Positions 27,087 through 35,494 of a DNA stretch of 64,000 nt are shown here, in pieces; positions within the stretch are counted from its first letter, which is position 1, and each line of letters begins with the position of its first letter. The position numbers and the translations under genes were made by a program. The notes under the pieces were generated by a model, which ran no database searches, was not told the origin of the DNA, and saw nothing but the letters and a program-made list of their open reading frames with translations. Location of the stretch: positions 1-64,000 of the forward strand of contig NHBO02000001.1 in assembly GCA_002167845.2 (NCBI GenBank), given 5' to 3'. This DNA is from Phycisphaera sp. TMED9. Lineage in GTDB: Bacteria; Planctomycetota; Phycisphaerae; Phycisphaerales; SM1A02.

Positions 27087-28478
27087 ATGTCGATCCGTCG
27101 CAATCTTCTCACCGCCGCCGCCGTCTTCGCCGGTCTCATGAGCAGTGGCGTGGCTTCCGCTCAGACTCTCTCGACGAAGTTGTTCGTTGCCGGGCTTGCT
27201 CGGCCGATCTTCATCACCCAGGCCCCTGGCGATGACTCTCGGCTCTTCATCATCGAGAAGCAAGGCCGAATTCGGATCTTCAACACCGAGACCGGGACGC
27301 TGAACAGCGACTACTTCATCAACCTCGACTCGATCATCACGGGTGGCACCTCGACCAGCAGCGAACAAGGCCTGCTTGGGCTCGCCTTCCACCCGGACTA
27401 CCAGAACAACGGCTACTTCTACGTCAACTACACCGCGGTCGCCGGTGGTGGTGATACCGTTGTTCGTCGGTACTCCCGCGGTGCGGATGCGGATCACGCG
27501 ACCACGTCCGGTGCTTTGACGCTGCTCACCATCAACCAGCCGTACTCGAACCACAACGGTGGCATGATCGCCTTCGGCCCGAACGACGGCTATCTCTACA
27601 TCTTCACCGGTGACGGTGGTTCCGGCGGCGACCCCGGCGACCGTGCTCAGAACATCTCGAGCTCGCTCCTCGGCAAGACGCTCCGCATCGATGTCGATGG
27701 TGGAACGCCCTACGCCATTCCGCCGAGCAATCCCTTTGCAAGTGGTGGTGGCGAACCGGAGATCTGGAACTACGGCCTTCGAAATCCCTGGAGATCCACC
27801 TTCGACATGGCGAACGGAAATCTGTACATCGCCGACGTCGGCCAGAACAGTCGTGAAGAAATGGACTTCCAGCCGGCCGACGCGCCCGGTGGTGAGAACT
27901 ACGGCTGGCGTTGCATGGAAGGCGCCAGTTGTTACACGAATTCGAGCGGTTGCACCTGCAATGCTTCGAACCTCGTGGATCCCTTCTTCACCTACGGCCA
28001 CAATTCCTCGGGCGGGTACTCGATCACCGGCGGATATGTCTATCGAGGCTGTGAGATCCCCGAACTCGACGGCACCTATTTCTTCGCTGACTACGGCACC
28101 TCGAACTTCTGGTCGGCGACTCGGAACAAGAACGGCACCTTCAACGTCCAGAGCCGAACTTCGGAGCTCCGCTTCTCGAGTGACGGTGGCGGGACCCTCA
28201 GCAACATCGCGAGTTTCGGGCAGGATCTGCAGGGGGAGATCTACATCTGCTGCCAGTCCCTCGGTCGGATCTACAAGATCATCCCCGCCAGCGGCGAGGT
28301 CGACTGTGGACCGGGCCCGATTCCCGGCGACTTCAACGAAGACGGTTTGGTCAACGGTGCTGATCTCGGTTTCTTCCTCTCGCAGTGGGGACAGCCGGGC
28401 GGCGCCGCCGACCTGAACTTGGACGGCATCGTCAACGGAGCTGATGCAGGCATCCTGCTCTCGAACTGGACCGGCTGA
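27087..28478 (+). CDS. Secreted PQQ-type sugar dehydrogenase with C-terminal dockerin repeats
   Basis: 463 aa from the ATG at 27087, directly before the signal peptide (RNLLTAAAVFAGLMSSGVASAQ). The catalytic part is a glucose/sorbosone-dehydrogenase six-bladed propeller: GLARPIFITQAPGDDSRLFIIEKQGRIRIF, EQGLLGLAFHPDYQNNGYFYVNYT, NHNGGMIAFGPNDGYLYIFTGDGG, YGLRNPWRSTFD and ADVGQNSREEMD. Four Cys cluster at CMEGASCYTNSSGCTC. The last ~50 residues hold two dockerin-like calcium loops, DFNEDGLVNGADLGFFLSQWG and DLNLDGIVNGADAGILLSNWTG, a form common in planctomycetes. Likely oxidises sugars outside the cytoplasm; the dockerin may attach it to a partner or the envelope. Confidence 0.9.
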   Translation: MSIRRNLLTAAAVFAGLMSSGVASAQTLSTKLFVAGLARPIFITQAPGDDSRLFIIEKQGRIRIFNTETGTLNSDYFINLDSIITGGTSTSSEQGLLGLAFHPDYQNNGYFYVNYTAVAGGGDTVVRRYSRGADADHATTSGALTLLTINQPYSNHNGGMIAFGPNDGYLYIFTGDGGSGGDPGDRAQNISSSLLGKTLRIDVDGGTPYAIPPSNPFASGGGEPEIWNYGLRNPWRSTFDMANGNLYIADVGQNSREEMDFQPADAPGGENYGWRCMEGASCYTNSSGCTCNASNLVDPFFTYGHNSSGGYSITGGYVYRGCEIPELDGTYFFADYGTSNFWSATRNKNGTFNVQSRTSELRFSSDGGGTLSNIASFGQDLQGEIYICCQSLGRIYKIIPASGEVDCGPGPIPGDFNEDGLVNGADLGFFLSQWGQPGGAADLNLDGIVNGADAGILLSNWTG

Positions 28479-28508
28479 TCCCCGTTCCACCGTTCCCCTT
28501 CTGAATTC

Positions 28509-28550
28509 AACGCGAGCCCGGTCGTATCGACCGGGCTCGCGTTCTTTCCC
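28509..28550 (+). terminator. Rho-independent terminator after the sugar dehydrogenase
   Basis: A 16-bp perfect stem AACGCGAGCCCGGTCG/CGACCGGGCTCGCGTT with a 3-nt TAT loop, followed by CTTTCCCCC. It begins 31 nt after the stop. Confidence 0.92.
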
Positions 28551-28601
28551 CCTTCATCGAATCGTGGTCGAACGGCGGCCCGGCGAAGTCCGTGGAGCAT
28601 C

Positions 28602-28607
28602 TACACT
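28602..28607 (+). promoter_or_regulatory. Candidate -10 box for the leaderless DUF1573 gene
   Basis: TACACT ends 6 nt before ATG (CTACACTATGTGAATG). It sits just after a strong terminator, so a new promoter is expected here. Confidence 0.45.
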
Positions 28608-28613
28608 ATGTGA

Positions 28614-29795
28614 ATGAAAGCCCATCTCACCTTCTTCTTCGCTCGCGCTCTTCCACTTGTGGCAATCTTCGGCCTGATCGCGATTCCCGCCGGATGTGAC
28701 GAGGCTTCGCCGCTTCCGGCCTCGGTCGATTCGACGGGCGGAACAAAGCCTCTGGCTGAGACGAGTGCCGGTACGGCGGCGCCTCCCGCGAGCTCCACTC
28801 GGGTCAGCGGCTCCGAAGACATGCTCGTGCCGGGTGGGTATCTGAAGATCTCTCCCGCGTTGGTGGACTTCGGCGCGGTCGGTCCCGGGACCATTCACCC
28901 CACGACTTTTCAGATCGCGAACATCGGAACGCAGGACGTGGTCGTCGAGAGCGTGACCCCCAGTTGTGTCTGCACCACGCTCACCGACCTCGCCGGGGTG
29001 ACGATCCCCGCCGGTGGAACGATGGAGATGTCCGCGTCGTTGGACGCCCCCCGGCAGCCGGGGGAGAAGGAGGCGAAGGTCTTCCTTCGAATCGCCGGCG
29101 TGGACTCGGTCGCGATGGTGAAGATCAAAGGCATGGTGACGCTGTCCATCCAGCCCACACCGACCTACGTCGACGCGCTCAAAGGCGTCACGAGCGGCGT
29201 CATCGATCTGGCATCCCAGGACGGCAAGCCCTTCTCGGTCATCGCGTCGAACGGATCGCCGCCGAGCTTCGTGGGATTCGACCCCACGGTGGATCAGCCT
29301 CGCAGTTCCTATCGATTGAAGTGGTCGATCGCGGGAGTCGCCGGGCCGTCGATTCCGCGCTGGTGGATCTTCACGACGGATCGGGCCGACTGCCCGCTGG
29401 TCCCATGCCGACTTCGGAATGAAAACACCGGAGCGCGTCGAGACATGGCGCGAATGACCCGGCATTGGATCATCGACGAGGATTTTCTGGATCTGGGATC
29501 GGTCCGCATCGGGCAGCCGATCGATCTGACCTGTGTCATCAAGCACTACAACCCCCGTGGCGGAGGCGCGGTCCAGCAACCCAACTGGTGGCAGGTGCTT
29601 GGAGTCACCAGCGCATCGCCCCAGTCGCTTCGGGCTGAATTCAAGGGTGTCGTGAGGCTCAATGAGGAAGAAGCGGAAGTACGCATCCAGATGACGCCGA
29701 CCGGGCCGCCATCGGATCTGCTGGTCGGTTTCATCGGCATCAGGACTTCGACCGGAAACGGCCTTCTTGAAGTCGCCGCGAAGGTCGTTCGATGA
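28614..29795 (+). CDS. DUF1573 lipoprotein
   Basis: 393 aa. Lipoprotein signal peptide: hydrophobic ALPLVAIFGLIAIPAGC with lipobox Cys, then a Ser/Thr/Pro/Ala linker. Residues about 75-170 are a DUF1573 (Ig-like) domain: VDFGAVGPGTIHPTTFQIANIGTQDVVVESVTPSCVCTTL. The C-terminal third (FLDLGSVRIGQPIDLTCVIKHYNP) looks like a second, diverged Ig-like domain. DUF1573 proteins are common, poorly understood planctomycete and Bacteroidetes envelope proteins. The stop overlaps the next start by ATGA. Confidence 0.85.
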   Translation: MKAHLTFFFARALPLVAIFGLIAIPAGCDEASPLPASVDSTGGTKPLAETSAGTAAPPASSTRVSGSEDMLVPGGYLKISPALVDFGAVGPGTIHPTTFQIANIGTQDVVVESVTPSCVCTTLTDLAGVTIPAGGTMEMSASLDAPRQPGEKEAKVFLRIAGVDSVAMVKIKGMVTLSIQPTPTYVDALKGVTSGVIDLASQDGKPFSVIASNGSPPSFVGFDPTVDQPRSSYRLKWSIAGVAGPSIPRWWIFTTDRADCPLVPCRLRNENTGARRDMARMTRHWIIDEDFLDLGSVRIGQPIDLTCVIKHYNPRGGGAVQQPNWWQVLGVTSASPQSLRAEFKGVVRLNEEEAEVRIQMTPTGPPSDLLVGFIGIRTSTGNGLLEVAAKVVR

Positions 29796-30682
29796 TCGAG
29801 GCCACGAAGTTCAGCGATCGCCGGGGCGGGGATGTCGTGGAGCTGTTTCGCGCCGCTGCGGACGCCATGCTCACCGCGCCGAATCGTGATGGGTGCATTT
29901 CAAAGATTCCGGCTCGCGGCCGTCTTCTCGCAACGGGTGATCTCCATGACAATCCGATGCACTTCGCGAAGGTGATATCGCTCGCTGCGTTGGACGCTGA
30001 TCCGGATCATCATGTGATCCTGCAGGAACTGATTCACGGCGAGCGCACCATGAACGGGCTCGACCTCAGTTATCGCATGTTGGTCAAGGTCGCCTTGTTG
30101 CTGCTCGAGCATCCCGGCCAGGTGCATCCGCTTCTGGCGAACCACGAACTGGCGCAGATGGCAGGTCATTCGGTCTCGAAGGGTGGGGGCTGCATGACGA
30201 CCCGCTTCACCGAAGGGCTCGAATTCGTCTTTGGAGACGACGCCGAGGATGTGGCGGAGGCGATGGGCGTCTTCGTGCGAGCCTTGCCGCTCGCGGCTCG
30301 GACCGATCATGGAATCTTCTGTTCGCATTCGTTGCCCGGGCCGGCGATGATGTCGCGATTCGATCTGGACATCGTCGATCGTGGGCTCGGTCCGGAGGAC
30401 TATCTTCCGCTTCAAGGAAGTGCTTGGATGATGGTCTGGGGTCGAGGTCATACGGCGGAACAGATGGAGGCCATCGCCGATCGATGGGGCGTCAAGCTCT
30501 TCCTGCTCGGCCATGCCTTCGTAGAAAACGGAATCGAGATCGGGGGCCCGCGGACCATCCTGCTCAACACCGATCATGAGCGGGCGGCGGTTCTGCCGAT
30601 CGATCTCGGGGAAGCTCCACCGACGGTCGAGACGGCCATGTTCTCGTCGATCCCGCTCGCGGCGATGGGATCGCAGGCATGA
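29792..30682 (+). CDS. Calcineurin-like metallophosphoesterase
   Basis: 296 aa, soluble. Phosphoesterase motifs in order: LLATGDLHDN (GDxH), LLANHELAQM (GNHE), FCSHSLPGP (GxH-like), and FLLGHAFVENG (GHxH-like). The usual second motif GDxxDRG is replaced by VILQELIHGE, so one metal ligand differs or is supplied differently. Substrate unknown. Start overlaps the DUF1573 gene and stop overlaps tsaB, both by ATGA, so the three are co-translated. A link to tRNA or phosphate metabolism via tsaB is only contextual. Confidence 0.75.
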   Translation: MIEATKFSDRRGGDVVELFRAAADAMLTAPNRDGCISKIPARGRLLATGDLHDNPMHFAKVISLAALDADPDHHVILQELIHGERTMNGLDLSYRMLVKVALLLLEHPGQVHPLLANHELAQMAGHSVSKGGGCMTTRFTEGLEFVFGDDAEDVAEAMGVFVRALPLAARTDHGIFCSHSLPGPAMMSRFDLDIVDRGLGPEDYLPLQGSAWMMVWGRGHTAEQMEAIADRWGVKLFLLGHAFVENGIEIGGPRTILLNTDHERAAVLPIDLGEAPPTVETAMFSSIPLAAMGSQA

Positions 30683-31410
30683 ATCGGGATGCCGAGACGG
30701 AGTCTTCCGGCATGAGACTTCCGATGCTGGCCATCGAGCTTTCCCAACGTGCTGGAGGCGCGGCGGTACGCCACGCGGACGGGACGACCCGGGTCGCGGA
30801 GTTCGAAGGCGGACGACGCGATCGCGATGACGTTCTTCCCGGGATCGAGTCGGTGCTGGCCGACGCGGGCATTCAAGCCGCGTCGCTTGCGGCGGTGGCC
30901 GTGGATGTCGGCCCGGGAGGATTCACAGGACTTCGAATCTCCATCGCGGCGGGGCAGGCGATCGCGGAGGTCGCGTCCGCCGTGGTCATCGCGGTTCCTG
31001 CAGCGCTGGTCGCGGCCGGATCGACTCCGGGCATGGCGGCCAGGACCGGCGTGGTCATCGTCTGTGCTGCCGCCAAAGGTGGCACGGTGTGGTGTTCTCG
31101 ACTGACGCGAGTCACGATCGATGAGCCTTGGAGGATTCTGGGAACGCCCGGGATCGTGGACCGACTCGCCGGCGACGCCGAGCCTTCCGCGATTCTGGCG
31201 GATGAGCATGTCGATCCCGCGCTGCTCGAGGAGCTCCGACGGTCCGGAGTTCCGATCGATCCCCCCGTCTTCCATGCGTCGGTCCTCGCGGACATCGCCA
31301 TGCAAGGCGGACCGGACGTGCAGGTCCTGGACGATCCGGCGATGCTCCTTCCGCTGTATCCCCGAGAGCCGGAAGCCGTGCGGATGTGGCGGGAACGCCC
31401 GGGCCGATAA
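30679..31410 (+). CDS. tsaB: tRNA threonylcarbamoyladenosine biosynthesis protein TsaB
   Basis: 243 aa. ASKHA-type N-terminal domain with MLAIELS near the start and the TsaB hallmark VDVGPGGFTGLRISIAAGQAIAE. TsaB binds TsaD and is needed for t6A37 of ANN-decoding tRNAs, including the tRNA-Arg(TCT) in this window. The alternative start at MRLPMLAIEL (11 codons in) is possible; the ORF start is kept because it overlaps the preceding stop. The C-terminal half is diverged, as usual for this protein. Confidence 0.9.
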   Translation: MNRDAETESSGMRLPMLAIELSQRAGGAAVRHADGTTRVAEFEGGRRDRDDVLPGIESVLADAGIQAASLAAVAVDVGPGGFTGLRISIAAGQAIAEVASAVVIAVPAALVAAGSTPGMAARTGVVIVCAAAKGGTVWCSRLTRVTIDEPWRILGTPGIVDRLAGDAEPSAILADEHVDPALLEELRRSGVPIDPPVFHASVLADIAMQGGPDVQVLDDPAMLLPLYPREPEAVRMWRERPGR

Positions 31411-31538
31411 TCCACGGCGACCTGTCACAACCCGCAGACCTTGACTGAATCGCCACCGGCAGGCGGTCGATGTCTCTCGAGACAGCCATTCGGAATCGGC
31501 TCGCCGTGATTCCCGGAGCTGGTCAGGAGACACGTTGC

Positions 31539-32135
31539 ATGACCGACAAGGATAGAAAACGATCACTCGCGGAGAAGCAGGTCCTCACGACGGGAGAGGC
31601 CGCTGAAATCTGCAGATTGAGCCAGCAGACGATCATCCGCTGTTTCGACAACGGTCGTCTCACGGGATTTCGCGTTCCGGGTTCCCGCTTCCGCCGCATC
31701 CCGAGATCGGAACTGATTCGCTTCATGCGGATCAACGACATTCCGGTCGATCTGCTCGATGAGGATCGTGTTCGCATCCTCGTGGTGGACGACGATCCAA
31801 GCATCGTTCGAATCGTCGAAGAGATGCTCGGTCGCGAGGATCGTTTCGAGGTCCGCACGGCATCCACCGGTTATGACGCAGGAATGATGACCAAGGAGTT
31901 TCGTCCGAACATCCTTCTGCTCGACTACATGCTCCCGGACGTGAACGGCAACATCGTCTGCGAACGCATCAAATCCGATCCCGAGCTCGCCGGGACCCGG
32001 ATCATCGTCATCTCCGGCGTGGTTCGACGGGAAGAGATCGATGGCCTGCTCGAAGCCGGGGCGGACGCCTTCATTCCCAAGCCATTCCAGGTCGAGGAAC
32101 TCATCGAGAAGATCGACGGACTGATCGTCACCTGA
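31539..32135 (+). CDS. HTH (excisionase/MerR-like) - receiver fusion
   Basis: 198 aa from the ATG at 31539, which follows AGGAG; the upstream in-frame ATG lacks a site. Residues about 14-65 are a small winged HTH (LTTGEAAEICRLSQQTIIRCFDNGRLTGFRVPGSRFRRIPRSELIRFM). Residues about 78-198 are a receiver domain with a complete set: ILVVDDDP, LLLDYMLPDVNG (phospho-acceptor Asp), S/T region VISGVV and IPKPF (Lys). The domain order is the reverse of ordinary REC-HTH regulators. Together with the HDOD-kinase gene 13 nt downstream, it reads as a two-component output for an unknown signal. Confidence 0.88.
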   Translation: MTDKDRKRSLAEKQVLTTGEAAEICRLSQQTIIRCFDNGRLTGFRVPGSRFRRIPRSELIRFMRINDIPVDLLDEDRVRILVVDDDPSIVRIVEEMLGREDRFEVRTASTGYDAGMMTKEFRPNILLLDYMLPDVNGNIVCERIKSDPELAGTRIIVISGVVRREEIDGLLEAGADAFIPKPFQVEELIEKIDGLIVT

Positions 32136-32148
32136 AGGGCATGGGCTC

Positions 32149-34269
32149 ATGAAGGATGCATCACTTGCGGAACGCGTTCGGAAGGTGATCGGCAGGATCG
32201 ATGCGATCCCGGCGCCTCAAGCCGTCGCGTTGCGATTGTTCGAGGCGACCTCCTCGGCTCGCACCAGCGCGGATGAAGTCGTGGCGATTCTCGCTTCGGA
32301 TCCGGCCCTGGCCGCCCGGGTGATTTCGCTCTGTCGGCGGTGCAATCACGGACTTTCCGCGGAGGTCGAGTCTCTGGAGCAGGCGGTCGTTCTGCTCGGG
32401 TTTGAAGAAATTCGAGCCGCGGTGCTCTCGATCGAGATCTGCGGGCTGTTGGGGACGAGCGAACTGGATGGAATCGCGATCGGGCTTCGCCGGCATGCGG
32501 TCCTGACTGCTTCCATCGCCCGCATCGCGGCGCAGCGTCTTCCGGGACTGGATGACATCGAACCGTCCACCGCGTTTCTGGCCGGGCTTCTGCGTGACCT
32601 GGGACATCTGGTGCTTGTGTCGGCGATCCCCGAACCCATGGAACGCCTTGCAGAGTCCGCGACCCTTCTCAACTCGGACTTCAATGACACGCTTCGCCGC
32701 GTGATCGGAGTGGATGGCGGCACGGTGGGGGCGCGGATCGCTCGAAACTGGCATCTCCCGGGCTTTCTCGAGGCCGTCGTGACGAGTTCCGGGCGAGGTC
32801 CGGCCGGAATCGCCGATACGGGAAACCGCCGTCTTGAACTGCTCGTCGGATTCGCTGATGCCGTCGCGAGGCGGTGCGGACTGGAGTCCATCGGCCGCCG
32901 ACCGGGGGTCGGGGTGGTTCGAGCCTACGAGGAAGCCCTTGGATGCACCTGTGCGGATCTCGACTCCTGGCTTCCCGAAGCGATGGAGATGGCGACCGAA
33001 TCGGCCTCCATGCTCGGGCTCGAGATGGCGTCGTTCAACCGAGCGATCGTGAACGCGTCTCCCGAGATCAGAGGCGACTCGGAACGAGCGTCGGTTCGGG
33101 GTGATCTCGCGGGCTCCGCCTGGCCGGTTGATTGCACCGAGTCCCTTGAGACGGTGTGGTTTCTGAATCGAGTCGCCGCCGCCGAGTCTCGGAACGAAGT
33201 CGAGGCGGTGATGCTTGATTCCGCCCGGCGCACCGACCCGGAAGCGTCGATGAGAATCGTGTTTCGACGAGATGATCGGTGGCTCGCGTCAGCGACGGTC
33301 GACGAAGTGAGTCTGGAACCACCTGAAGAACCCCTCGAGTGGTTGAGAGGGTCCATGGGTGAACGAGGGGCTCACGCCGAAATCGCCATCTTCGGTCTTC
33401 CGCAGGACGGATTGATGATCGGACTGGACTCGAATTCCTCGCCGGGGCCGAGTCTCGTGGCGGCTTGGAAGTGGAGTCATGAGCACGCGAGGAGATTCGA
33501 ACGACTCGAATCGGCCGGTGAGGAGGCCGTGCTCGCCGCCCGACAGGAGATCGAATCCGCACGTCGAATTGCGAAGCTTGATGCGGACGCGACTCTGGCG
33601 GAGATCGCTGCCGGGGCTGCTCACGAGATGAACAACCCGTTGACGGTGATCTCCGGCCGTGCCCAGATTCTCTGTGGAAGAAGTGGCGATTCCTTCGTGG
33701 ACGCGGGCATCGAGGAGATCGCCGGTCAGGCGAAGGTTCTCGCGAGGATCGTGCGAGGCCTGCATCAGCATGCCACCGGTGCCGCGATCGCGATGGAAAG
33801 AACCACCTCGCATCGGATTCTCGAGGCATGCGCGGAAGCTGCGCGGTCGGAAGTCTCCGGGCAACATCGGATCGTGATCCAGGGCGAGAAAAGCGAGGTC
33901 GGACTGTGCGTTGACGTCCGGAGAATCGCCGAGATAGCGATCGAAGCGGTTCGCAATGCCTGCGAGGGCAAGGAAGACGTCTGTATTCGAATACGAGGTT
34001 CAATCGACCCGCTCGATGGCCGATGGTCTCTTTTGGTTGAGGACGACGGTCCAGGCTTCGGGCATACGGCGCTCGAACACGCCTTCGATCCCTTCTTCAG
34101 CCAGAAGACCGCCGGACGGCGGACAGGCCTCGGCCTCACCGTCGTCCGTCGAATCGCGGAAGCGCATGGAGGCTCGGCCTCGGTGCACAACCGGACCGAG
34201 GGAGGGGGATGCCTCGTGGTGTCCCTGCCGATCCAGAGTCCGGATGAGACGACTCGAACCGCTGCGTGA
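32149..34269 (+). CDS. HDOD domain - histidine kinase fusion
   Basis: 706 aa, no membrane segment, so cytoplasmic. The N-terminal HDOD domain (residues about 10-210) has IDAIPAPQAVALRLFE, LASDPALAARVISLCRRC and FLAGLLRDLGHLVL. A middle region (about 330-470) resembles a small sensory domain but is not assignable. The C-terminal kinase has the H-box AAGAAHEMNNPLTVISGRAQIL (His near 492), N-box EAVRNACEGK, G1 VEDDGPGFG and G2 RRTGLGLTVVRRIAEAHGG. Likely autophosphorylates and passes phosphate to the HTH-receiver protein encoded just upstream. HDOD domains are catalytically silent HD relatives that bind partners. Confidence 0.9.
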   Translation: MKDASLAERVRKVIGRIDAIPAPQAVALRLFEATSSARTSADEVVAILASDPALAARVISLCRRCNHGLSAEVESLEQAVVLLGFEEIRAAVLSIEICGLLGTSELDGIAIGLRRHAVLTASIARIAAQRLPGLDDIEPSTAFLAGLLRDLGHLVLVSAIPEPMERLAESATLLNSDFNDTLRRVIGVDGGTVGARIARNWHLPGFLEAVVTSSGRGPAGIADTGNRRLELLVGFADAVARRCGLESIGRRPGVGVVRAYEEALGCTCADLDSWLPEAMEMATESASMLGLEMASFNRAIVNASPEIRGDSERASVRGDLAGSAWPVDCTESLETVWFLNRVAAAESRNEVEAVMLDSARRTDPEASMRIVFRRDDRWLASATVDEVSLEPPEEPLEWLRGSMGERGAHAEIAIFGLPQDGLMIGLDSNSSPGPSLVAAWKWSHEHARRFERLESAGEEAVLAARQEIESARRIAKLDADATLAEIAAGAAHEMNNPLTVISGRAQILCGRSGDSFVDAGIEEIAGQAKVLARIVRGLHQHATGAAIAMERTTSHRILEACAEAARSEVSGQHRIVIQGEKSEVGLCVDVRRIAEIAIEAVRNACEGKEDVCIRIRGSIDPLDGRWSLLVEDDGPGFGHTALEHAFDPFFSQKTAGRRTGLGLTVVRRIAEAHGGSASVHNRTEGGGCLVVSLPIQSPDETTRTAA

Positions 34270-34299
34270 TGCGGATGAACAGGAGCAGGGGAGCCAACG

Positions 34300-35460
34300 A
34301 TGAACTTCGAACCTGAGATGCCCGGCATGAACACGCGATCTTCGGATGGAACCAAGCGTTCGCAGTACCGAGTACTGATCTGTGCCTCCCGGCCGGAGAC
34401 ACTGACGCTGACGGCGCTTCTGGAAGCCGCCGATGGAACGTATCGATGCACGGTGACCCCGAGTGTCGAAGAGTTTCGAAAACGGCTTCTTGAAGACCGA
34501 TGCGAGGTGATTCTGATCGCCGCGGATGATGTCGATTCAGAACTGGCAAATGACGTCCGCCGGCTTCAGCCGCACGCTTCGATGGTCTTCGCCGCCCCCT
34601 CCGTCGGGGTTCAGGATCTGACCAAGGCGATGCAGGCGGGTGCCGTTGATTTTCTGACCGGCCCTCTGAATGCAGAGGAGGTCGAGGAGCGAGTCGGTCT
34701 CGCCGCGAATCGAAGCATCGAGCTCGTCGAGCGTGAAGAGCGAATGCACCGACTCCGAAGTCTGAGCCGCCGGCTGAAGTCTGAATCCAACGGCGTCACC
34801 GACCTCGCCGATCTCGAGGCATCGACAACCGACCCGGCCGCCGAGGAACTGATCGTCCCGGACTCATCCGACGCACTGGACGAGGATCGTCGTCTCGATG
34901 AAGTGGCGATGTGCAGCGAGTTCCGAACGCTCATTCGACAGGAGCTCGACGTCGAGGACCTTCTCCGGACGGCGCTCGAGTATCTGCTGGTGAAGACAGG
35001 ACCGACGAACGCGGCCGTCTATCTCGCGGGAGGCGATGAATCCTTCGGACTGGGCGCGTACGTCAACTGCGATCTCAATCGAAAGTCGGTCGAGCCGATG
35101 CTGAAGCGGCTTTGTGATGAAGCCTGCCCGGCGATCGCGGAGCACACCGACGTACTCCGGTTCGAGGATGCGAACGAGTTCATCGCGGAGTGCGAGCTCG
35201 GCGCCGAGGTGTCCACGGACATCGAGATGGTCGCCGTTCCGTGCCACTTCGATGGCGAGTGTCTCGCCGTGATGTTCCTCTTCCGAAGTGCGGACGATGC
35301 ATTCGAGGATTCCGTCGCTCAGACGCTTGATGCCTTGCGGGAGATTCTCGCAGAGCAGCTCGCGACTCTCATTCGCGTGCACAATCGGCTGGAGAACAAC
35401 TGGCCCGAGGAAGCCGTCGACGAAGACGACGATCTCGGCTGGGACGATCTCGCAGCCTGA
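34300..35460 (+). CDS. Pseudo-receiver - GAF domain protein
   Basis: 386 aa. Residues about 20-140 have a receiver-like fold (YRVLICASRPETLTL, VILIAADDVDSE, AVDFLTGPLNAEEVEERV). However, the acidic pocket after the first strand is missing, the phospho-acceptor position appears to be Ala, and the conserved Lys before Pro is Gly. A linker rich in D/E follows. The C-terminal half (about 195-365) is GAF-like (LLRTALEYLLVKTGPTNAAVYLA...EMVAVPCHFDGECLAVMFLFRSADDAF). Probably a non-phosphorylated partner of the HDOD-kinase encoded 30 nt upstream. Confidence 0.75.
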   Translation: MNFEPEMPGMNTRSSDGTKRSQYRVLICASRPETLTLTALLEAADGTYRCTVTPSVEEFRKRLLEDRCEVILIAADDVDSELANDVRRLQPHASMVFAAPSVGVQDLTKAMQAGAVDFLTGPLNAEEVEERVGLAANRSIELVEREERMHRLRSLSRRLKSESNGVTDLADLEASTTDPAAEELIVPDSSDALDEDRRLDEVAMCSEFRTLIRQELDVEDLLRTALEYLLVKTGPTNAAVYLAGGDESFGLGAYVNCDLNRKSVEPMLKRLCDEACPAIAEHTDVLRFEDANEFIAECELGAEVSTDIEMVAVPCHFDGECLAVMFLFRSADDAFEDSVAQTLDALREILAEQLATLIRVHNRLENNWPEEAVDEDDDLGWDDLAA

Positions 35461-35494
35461 CCGGGTCGAAGAAGTGCTTCGGATTTCGCAGGGA

